From the NCBI RefSeq assembly GCF_001282685.1, contig NZ_LN875033.1, positions 64,501-128,500 on the forward strand: DNA of 64,000 nucleotides, read 5' to 3'. The notes under the pieces were generated by a model, which worked only from the letters and a program-made list of their open reading frames with translations, did no database searches and had not been told where the DNA came from. The DNA comes from Niameybacter massiliensis. Lineage in GTDB: Bacteria > Bacillota > Clostridia > Lachnospirales > Cellulosilyticaceae. A program made the translations under genes and the position numbers. Of this stretch, positions 56,658-64,000 are shown one piece after another (the stretch's first letter is position 1; every line of letters begins with the position of its first letter).

Positions 56658-58575
56658 ATATCTTTCCCTCTTTCATTAAATATGCAAGATAATTATTAAC
56701 AGTATTTTGAAAATCTAATTCTGATAGCTTACTATAATCTGTTTTCATATAAGCTTCACATAACCATTCTGATTCACTATCTACTTCAGCTGTTGCAGAT
56801 AATCCATCAACTACTTTCTTATTATGAAATAGCTTCAACCAATTTTCCTCTATACTCTTCCACTTTGAAGAGCCATTTTCATCAAATTGTTCCACTCTTC
56901 CTAGATTTTTTTTCTTTTTAAAACCATCATCTTTAAAATATCCAAAAAAGGTTTCATTTACTGTTCCATCACTTTTAACATGTGATTTTCCTAAGGTAAA
57001 TAACATACAACAAGCTGAGGCTGAGGCTCCTGGATAAAATATTTCATTTGGCAATGTAAATACTGCCTCTAAAGTATTATGTTCTAACATGGCTTCTTTC
57101 TCTTTTTTAATAATATTACTTGTTCCAATTGCTGCTGAAACTGGTAATAATACTGCAAGCTTCACATACTTTCTCGATTCGTTATTCTTCTCTCTTTTAT
57201 CATTCATTTCCTTAATAATATCAGACAAGAAATGAATAAATACTAACCCTTTTGTTGGATCTTCTTTTCCCTCTTTAGCTGCCTTAGTCCAATTGGTTTT
57301 GTAACGTTCAGGAATTCCAATTGGTTTAGCATTATAAGGCGGGTTCATTAAAATAATATCTGGGTCTGCTTCTTTAATAAAATCTACGCAATCAAAGCAA
57401 CTTTTAAATTTAATATTACTATTTCCATCTCCATGAATCAACATATTGGTAGTAGCAAGTCCATATGCTTTCTCTTCAACCTCAATCCCATAGATATGTT
57501 TTTCTTTAACAATCTTCATTAACTCTATAGATTCTTCTTCAGTTTTTCCCTTACGACAATCTGCAAGCTCTTTTACCATTGCCTGAACTAAGAATGAACC
57601 ACTACCACAGGTTGCATCAAGTACTACTTTTCCACGATCTACTTCTGTTAATCTACACATAAATTCTGTAATATGATCAGGGGTAAATGCTTGATTTTTA
57701 TCTGCTTTTCCTGTGTATTTATTAAATGCAATAAAAAATAGATTCAATATGTCTTGTCCTTCTGAACTATCTGCATCAATATACTTATATATATCTATGA
57801 GGATTGTATCTAGAATCTTAATCCAATTTTCTTTGTTAAGTTTTCTTACTTTCTGGTTATTTAAAACATTTTTTTGAAGAAGCTCTACTTTTTTTGTTTT
57901 ATTATCACATCCGTCTAATAATCCATTTAGAGTAGATTCTATTCCGGCTCTAATAGACTTCTCATCCATCATAGACCATACTTTATTTAGATCATTTTTA
58001 AGTTCATTGTCTATCTTTGTGGCACCTGCTCTATTAACCATATCTTTAATATACAAAAGAGTCGTTCCAACAAACTGGCTTCTCAAGTCTTCTTTAATAT
58101 CCATTTTATGAAGTAATTCATTTAAAGCTAAAGTATTTTTTAGTACCTTTTCTCTATCATTCTCTTTATTTATATCGAATAGTCTTACATAATGTTCCAT
58201 TTTATCTAGGACAGTCTCAGTAGTAAGAATACTCTCATCATCAATACTATTTTTCCATACCTTAATCTTATCATTATTAGTATTAGCCAATATCGCAATT
58301 ATCTTTTTACCACAATGTAAAGCTTTTTCTTCCTCCACATATTCATTTAATTGCTTTTCGTCCTTTGATGTAAAATTCTGTTTTGTTTCCACCAACACAA
58401 CAACATCTCCAGATTCAAATCTTATATCTAATTTATAATGTTCTACTTCTCGACCCATTGCTTTTTCAAGCTTTGCTTTTGAACCTGCTTCTTGAACATA
58501 ACTATATTCTCCACCTTCAATATTGGGTGTATGATATTCAATTCCTATTGTATTTATTATTACTGTTCTCTCCAT
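56641..58575 (-). CDS. Fused nuclease-N6-adenine methyltransferase, BcgI A-like
   Basis: 644 residues. N-terminal PD-(D/E)xK nuclease-like domain: Asp50 (HYKLDIRF), then Glu63-x-Lys65 (VETK). Methyltransferase domain: SAM motif VLDATCGSGSFL (near 335) and catalytic NPPY (ILMNPPYNAK, near 407), gamma-class adenine methylase as in HsdM. Length and order match the A subunit of Type IIB BcgI. No separate hsdR is present, so the fused domain would have to cut. AGGGAAGAATA precedes the ATG. The start overlaps the stop of the regulator gene by one base. Confidence 0.8.
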   Translation of the reverse strand: MERTVIINTIGIEYHTPNIEGGEYSYVQEAGSKAKLEKAMGREVEHYKLDIRFESGDVVVLVETKQNFTSKDEKQLNEYVEEEKALHCGKKIIAILANTNNDKIKVWKNSIDDESILTTETVLDKMEHYVRLFDINKENDREKVLKNTLALNELLHKMDIKEDLRSQFVGTTLLYIKDMVNRAGATKIDNELKNDLNKVWSMMDEKSIRAGIESTLNGLLDGCDNKTKKVELLQKNVLNNQKVRKLNKENWIKILDTILIDIYKYIDADSSEGQDILNLFFIAFNKYTGKADKNQAFTPDHITEFMCRLTEVDRGKVVLDATCGSGSFLVQAMVKELADCRKGKTEEESIELMKIVKEKHIYGIEVEEKAYGLATTNMLIHGDGNSNIKFKSCFDCVDFIKEADPDIILMNPPYNAKPIGIPERYKTNWTKAAKEGKEDPTKGLVFIHFLSDIIKEMNDKREKNNESRKYVKLAVLLPVSAAIGTSNIIKKEKEAMLEHNTLEAVFTLPNEIFYPGASASACCMLFTLGKSHVKSDGTVNETFFGYFKDDGFKKKKNLGRVEQFDENGSSKWKSIEENWLKLFHNKKVVDGLSATAEVDSESEWLCEAYMKTDYSKLSELDFQNTVNNYLAYLMKEGKIYESGN

Positions 58576-58730
58576 TATTCTTCCCTAGCCTTTCCTTTTC
58601 TTTCTAATTTTTCTTCTCTCCATACAGCGTCCGAAATCCATTGTGAAACATTCTTATGATCTTGTGTAGCTAGTTTTTTTAATTGTTCAGCCGTAGCTTC
58701 ATCTAACGATATGTTAATTCGTTTCTTCAT
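58575..58730 (-). CDS. Ribbon-helix-helix (CopG-type) regulator
   Basis: 51 residues from MKKRINISLDEATAEQLKKLA (58730), set by AAAGGAAAAG; the longer ORF start lies upstream. INISLDEATAEQLKKLATQ is the RHH strand and first helix, and NVSQWISDAVWREEKLE the second. It is first gene of the R-M operon, whose promoter carries two TATACACA direct repeats 11 bp apart overlapping the -10. It probably acts as controller protein limiting early expression. Confidence 0.8.
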   Translation of the reverse strand: MKKRINISLDEATAEQLKKLATQDHKNVSQWISDAVWREEKLERKGKAREE

Positions 58731-58754
58731 TTTCTTTTCCTTTCCCCCAAAATC

Positions 58755-58793
58755 TATACACACATTATACACATATCGTGTCCCTTTAAGCAA
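58755..58793 (-). promoter_or_regulatory. Restriction-modification operon promoter and RHH operator
   Basis: On the minus strand TTGCTT (58788-58793), 18 bp, TATAAT (58764-58769). On the plus strand TATACACA occurs at 58755-58762 and 58766-58773. Confidence 0.7.
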
Positions 58794-58805
58794 TCTTAAA
58801 ACAAA

Positions 58806-58834
58806 AAACAGAGTAAAGATTTTTCTTCACTCTG
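58806..58834 (-). terminator. Terminator isolating lysS from the element
   Basis: CAGAGT with ACTCTG and AAGA with TCTT arms (58809-58834), then a T run on the minus strand. Confidence 0.7.
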
Positions 58835-58862
58835 CTTATTTGAACGTATTCTCTTTTATTTA

Positions 58863-58879
58863 GTCGTAAATCAGTCGTA
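58863..58879. repeat. Integrase arm-type repeats, right end
   Basis: GTCGTA at 58863 and 58874, the same sequence and 11-bp period as the left end (50041-50068). Confidence 0.55.
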
Positions 58880-58920
58880 AATTCTAATTTTCAATCTTTA
58901 AAATCGTTGATTTCACTTTT

Positions 58921-60936
<2,016 letters not shown>

Positions 60937-61007
60937 TTTAAAATACTCCCTTTCTAAAGCGCATTCAACTATTAATTTTAAAATTATAACCCACTCTAAG
61001 CTAGATG

Positions 61008-61850
61008 TCAACTTATGCGCCTAGTGTAGACATCTCGAATGCTTAGGTTTAGCTGTTTAAATTCTTTTCTTAAAGAGCGTCCTGTTATGCCTTGAACTGC
61101 TAATATCATTTGCAATTCAAAAAGCTTAATTAACCGACCCTCCCATACTATATCAAAATCATACCATATTCTAGGCAGCGCCCCTCCAATTTGATCCATA
61201 TACCTTACTACTTTATTCTTATAATCTATATAGATAGCGTTGGGACTGCACCATGTTGCGTAGATGCCTCTATCTTTTAAATCAAATACAATATCCATCT
61301 TACTTAGTATCACCTTTTCAGGTTTAACAACCCTTACCTTTAATCGTTTCTTTTGATGTAAAGCAATAACAATATCCTTATAGATTAAAGGTTGTGGTGC
61401 AAACAAAGTTAAGTCTGTAATATCATCCATTATATTCCCTATGAGATCAATAGTTTCTTCTAATTCACCGGCAATGATTCCTACCTTATTATTAAATATA
61501 TCTTTTGGAACGAGTTTATACTTTTCTATATACTTCAATATATAGTATGAAGTTAAAGGCAAAATTTCTTGTCCACTTATAATATGGATCTCCTCAAATA
61601 GTTGATTTTGTTTACCTCCATTTTGTATATATGCATATTCCACATTTTTCAACAAAAGTTGATTTTCAAGGTATTGCCAATTTTTCTGTGTTAACTTCTG
61701 ATATGGTGCATAGATTGTTACATTATAACTTTCTATTTGTTCATACCATGTAGATTCAATAGTCATTCTTGGATGCTTTCCTTTAAAAGACCTATCTTTA
61801 GATAATATTATATTATTCTCTATAAAATATATACATGCAAATTTACTCAT
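61008..61850 (-). CDS. Conserved hypothetical protein in the greA-lysS operon
   Basis: 280 residues, soluble, no signal or TM. I do not recognise the family. The N-terminal half reads ACIYFIENNIIL, YNVTIYAPYQKLTQKNWQYLENQLL and IHIISGQEILPLTSYYILKY. A Rossmann-like stretch VGIIAGELEETIDLIGNIMDDITDLTLFA suggests nucleotide binding, though it lacks a clear glycine loop. The C-terminal part includes IVFDLKDRGIYATWCSPNAIYIDYKNKVV and KLFELQMILAVQGITG. GGGGGAAAATAG precedes the ATG. It lies between dusB and greA, so a link to translation or transcription is possible. Confidence 0.7.
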   Translation of the reverse strand: MSKFACIYFIENNIILSKDRSFKGKHPRMTIESTWYEQIESYNVTIYAPYQKLTQKNWQYLENQLLLKNVEYAYIQNGGKQNQLFEEIHIISGQEILPLTSYYILKYIEKYKLVPKDIFNNKVGIIAGELEETIDLIGNIMDDITDLTLFAPQPLIYKDIVIALHQKKRLKVRVVKPEKVILSKMDIVFDLKDRGIYATWCSPNAIYIDYKNKVVRYMDQIGGALPRIWYDFDIVWEGRLIKLFELQMILAVQGITGRSLRKEFKQLNLSIRDVYTRRIS

Positions 61851-61913
61851 CTATTTTCCCCCTAGAAAACATCTATTCATATGTATTCTATGAGAGCATG
61901 TACAAGAACATTC

Positions 61914-62885
61914 TTAGCGCTTTTTAAGTTCTTCGTTCATTTCATCTAATAAATGCTTAATGTCATCTAAAGACTCTACTTGTGTTAATCTTCTTCTAAA
62001 TTCAGTAGCCCCATGAAGTCCTTTTACATATGCCGTAAGGTGGGTTCTCATTTCACGAATTCCAATAAAATCCCCTTTATGTGCTGTTAACATTTCAGCA
62101 TGTTTTAAAATAATAGGAATACGTTCTTCTAAAGTAGGTTCTGGAAGTAGCTCTCCTGTTTCTAAGTAATGTACTGTACGTTTAAAAATCCAAGGATTTC
62201 CTTGCGCTGCACGTGCTATTAATACTGCATCACATCCCGTTTCATCCATCATACGCTTTGCATCTTCTGGAGTACGTATATCTCCATTACCTACAAGAGG
62301 AATATTAATAGCATCTTTTACTTCTTTAATAATATCCCAATCAGCTACACCACTATAAAACTGTTCCCTTGTACGTCCATGTAAGGTTAAAACGCTTGCA
62401 CCCGCTTGCTCTATAATCTTTGCTACTTGGACCGCATTAACAGATTCATCATCAAAACCTTTTCTTATTTTTACAGTAAGAGGTTTATCTATTGCATTTG
62501 CAACAGCATAAACAATCTCACCAATAAGCTCTGGTCTTTTTAAAAGCGCTGATCCTTCTCCATTTTTAGTAATCTTAGGTGCTGGACATCCCATATTAAT
62601 ATCAATAAAGTCTACATCACTTTCACAAACAACCTTCGCCATATCGCTTAATATCTTAGGATCGCTTCCAAAGAGTTGAGCTCCCACTGGATGCTCTTCT
62701 TTTTCTACACTTAAAAGTAACTTAGATCTATCGCTATCATAAAATAGACCTTTCGCACTTACCATTTCAGTATAGACCATACCCGCACCAAATTCTTTAC
62801 ATATGAGCCTAAAAGGCAAATCTGTAATACCCGCCATCGGTGCTAAAAACACGTTATTCGGTGTTACTACATTTTTAAATTTCAC
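61914..62885 (-). CDS. dusB: tRNA-dihydrouridine synthase B
   Basis: 323 residues, FMN-dependent. GTG start behind AGGATGATTTTAA. The TIM barrel has PMAGITDLPFR, the catalytic Cys motif NMGCPAPKI, GEGSALLKRPE, HGRTREQFYSGVADWDIIK and GNGDIRTPEDAKRMMDETGCDAVLIARAAQGNPWIF. It reduces uridines in the tRNA D-loop. It lies 11 bases downstream of coaX in the same operon. Confidence 0.95.
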   Translation of the reverse strand: MKFKNVVTPNNVFLAPMAGITDLPFRLICKEFGAGMVYTEMVSAKGLFYDSDRSKLLLSVEKEEHPVGAQLFGSDPKILSDMAKVVCESDVDFIDINMGCPAPKITKNGEGSALLKRPELIGEIVYAVANAIDKPLTVKIRKGFDDESVNAVQVAKIIEQAGASVLTLHGRTREQFYSGVADWDIIKEVKDAINIPLVGNGDIRTPEDAKRMMDETGCDAVLIARAAQGNPWIFKRTVHYLETGELLPEPTLEERIPIILKHAEMLTAHKGDFIGIREMRTHLTAYVKGLHGATEFRRRLTQVESLDDIKHLLDEMNEELKKR

Positions 62886-62896
62886 TTAAAATCATC

Positions 62897-63667
62897 CTAT
62901 CTATTCTTTTTGTAAATTATATTAAGTCCTTTTAATGTCAATAAACCATCATAATAATCAATAGCATCAGTACCATCTTGAATAATTCTTGCATAGCCAC
63001 CTGTTGCAATGACTTTTATCTCTGGATCATTTAATTCTTTTTTTATTTGTTTCACTATATATTCAACTTGTCCGATATAACCATATACCAAGCCTGTCTG
63101 CATACTTGTTATTGTATTCTTTGCATCTAATATACTCTTTGTCTTCTTTATTTCTATAGGCGGAAGCTGTGCTGCTCTATGCCACATAGCATCTGCACAA
63201 ATACGTATTCCTGGAGATGTAATTGCCGCTATAAGCTCTCCCTTTTCATTAACTACATCATAGGTTGTAGCTGTTCCAAAATCAATAGCTATACATGGAC
63301 CACCTATTTTTTCATATGCTGCTACACAATTAGCAATACGATCTGCACCCATTTCTCTAGGATTATCCGTACGAATAGCAATACCCGTTTTTAATCCCGG
63401 CCCCACTATCATAGGTTTTAGGTTAAAATAACGTTTAATACTATTAGTTAAAGAATACATGATATCTGGCACAACCGAAGCAATGATAACATCTTTTATC
63501 TCATTTACTTGAATACCTTTTTGCTGTAGCATCCCTGTAATCGTTACACCAAATTCATCTGACGTTCTAGGCATTTGCGTAGTAAGCCGAAAGCTTGTAA
63601 TCAGCTTATCATTTTTCATTATACCAAGTACAATATTAGTATTCCCTACGTCCATCGCTAAAATCAT
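62897..63667 (-). CDS. coaX: Type III pantothenate kinase
   Basis: 256 residues of the acetate/sugar kinase superfamily. MDVGNTNIVLGI is the phosphate loop. GADRIANCVAAYEKIGGPCIAIDFGTATTYDVV holds the catalytic and adenine regions, and ATGGYARII is the C-terminal ATP site. It makes the first coenzyme A intermediate and, unlike CoaA, is not feedback-inhibited by CoA. GGGAGGAATC precedes the ATG. The upstream partial gene ends 10 bases before it. Confidence 0.96.
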   Translation of the reverse strand: MILAMDVGNTNIVLGIMKNDKLITSFRLTTQMPRTSDEFGVTITGMLQQKGIQVNEIKDVIIASVVPDIMYSLTNSIKRYFNLKPMIVGPGLKTGIAIRTDNPREMGADRIANCVAAYEKIGGPCIAIDFGTATTYDVVNEKGELIAAITSPGIRICADAMWHRAAQLPPIEIKKTKSILDAKNTITSMQTGLVYGYIGQVEYIVKQIKKELNDPEIKVIATGGYARIIQDGTDAIDYYDGLLTLKGLNIIYKKNR

Positions 63668-63677
63668 AGATTCCCTC

Positions 63678-64000
63678 CTAATTTAATAAAGCCTGTGCAA
63701 AAGTTCTTCCTTCTAAACCATATTTCTCTTCAATTATATCTAATAGATCTTCGGTTGTTTTGCCTTGACTTTGCATCAATACAATTTCTTTTACTATTTG
63801 TCCTTGTTCACTACGGTAAACCATATACCAAAGTTGTAATGATTTAAGAAGCTCTGCTTTATCTTTTTGAAGTCTTTTTATCTCCAAAGCTGCACCTATC
63901 TCATCTACAAAAATTTCTTCATCTGCCGTTTGGTCTATAAAGATCTGGCCGTCTTCATTAAATCCTACTGAAATAATAGCATTTACTTTTTCTGCAATAG
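63678..64000 (-). CDS. Partial protein upstream of coaX (N-terminus outside window)
   Basis: At least 106 residues, open to the right edge. The frame continues through AIISVGFNEDGQIFIDQTA and ends QSQGKTTEDLLDIIEEKYGL then EGRTFAQALLN. A helical C-terminal half and a beta-type N-terminal strand are visible; no motif was recognised. It is probably the first visible gene of the coaX operon. The true start and family lie outside the window. Confidence 0.6.
   Translation of the reverse strand, partial: IAEKVNAIISVGFNEDGQIFIDQTADEEIFVDEIGAALEIKRLQKDKAELLKSLQLWYMVYRSEQGQIVKEIVLMQSQGKTTEDLLDIIEEKYGLEGRTFAQALLN

Noticed and set aside
55488-58793. Ordinary Type I R-M with missing hsdR
   Set aside because: Fused N-terminal nuclease triad and sizes fit a BcgI-like system better.

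Overview
The window is low-GC DNA from a spore-forming Clostridia-type Firmicute. A Lachnospiraceae relative such as Cellulosilyticum is my best guess, made from gene content and order rather than from a database match. Support comes from the rho-rpmE-yqhQ-prmC-prfA cluster, AddB, HPr kinase, Spo0E-like and DUF1540 proteins, strong AGGAGG-type ribosome sites and many bidirectional hairpin terminators.

Layout. 1-6.3 kb: the end-truncated helicase-nuclease gene addB, small unknown proteins, a HAD phosphatase and cysK. cysK is divergent from a CymR-like Rrf2 regulator, and both promoters carry the same putative operator. 7-15.5 kb: MATE efflux pump, NlpC/P60 wall hydrolase, TIM-barrel protein, a heterodimeric BmrCD-type ABC exporter and a tiny Spo0E-like protein. 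15.6-19.4 kb: glcK-hprK-uvrC. 19.5-21.2 kb: two secreted proteins that share a repeated domain. 21.3-26.2 kb: uvrB-uvrA, each with its own LexA-like box. 26.4-34.3 kb: Cys-rich peptides, large secreted proteins, a ZIP metal transporter, a DUF4358 lipoprotein and a tandem 5'-nucleotidase. 34.6-44.3 kb: prfA-prmC-yqhQ, rpmE, rho, a degenerate-GGDEF/EAL protein, an acetolactate synthase regulatory subunit and a Lon-like protease. 44.7-49.9 kb: speD-speE-speB polyamine operon, ddh and an XRE-TPR regulator. 59-64 kb: coaX-dusB-unknown-greA-lysS operon.

The accessory highlight lies between two 31-bp direct repeats (49906-49936 and 58921-58951, 30/31 identical). It is a ~9.0-kb integrative element inserted in the 3' end of lysS. 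It has a tyrosine integrase, an excisionase, 11-bp-spaced arm-site-like repeats at both ends, and a Rep of the CRESS-DNA type (HUH nickase plus superfamily 3 helicase). Just upstream of rep an 8-bp stem displays the loop nonanucleotide TAGTATTAC, the hallmark of circovirus-type rolling-circle origins. The element also has a split, minimal FtsK-like translocase, a 220-bp array of hairpins, a repressor-like gene and a cargo restriction-modification operon. That operon is ribbon-helix-helix regulator, fused nuclease-methylase, then specificity subunit, and resembles Type IIB BcgI. I read the whole as an integrated, probably excisable and perhaps transferable, CRESS-type plasmid.

The rest of the window is mostly housekeeping. 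Many annotated starts were shortened to the ATG, GTG or TTG that has a good ribosome site. Two sizeable non-coding stretches (44261-44701 and 54151-54525) are described explicitly.
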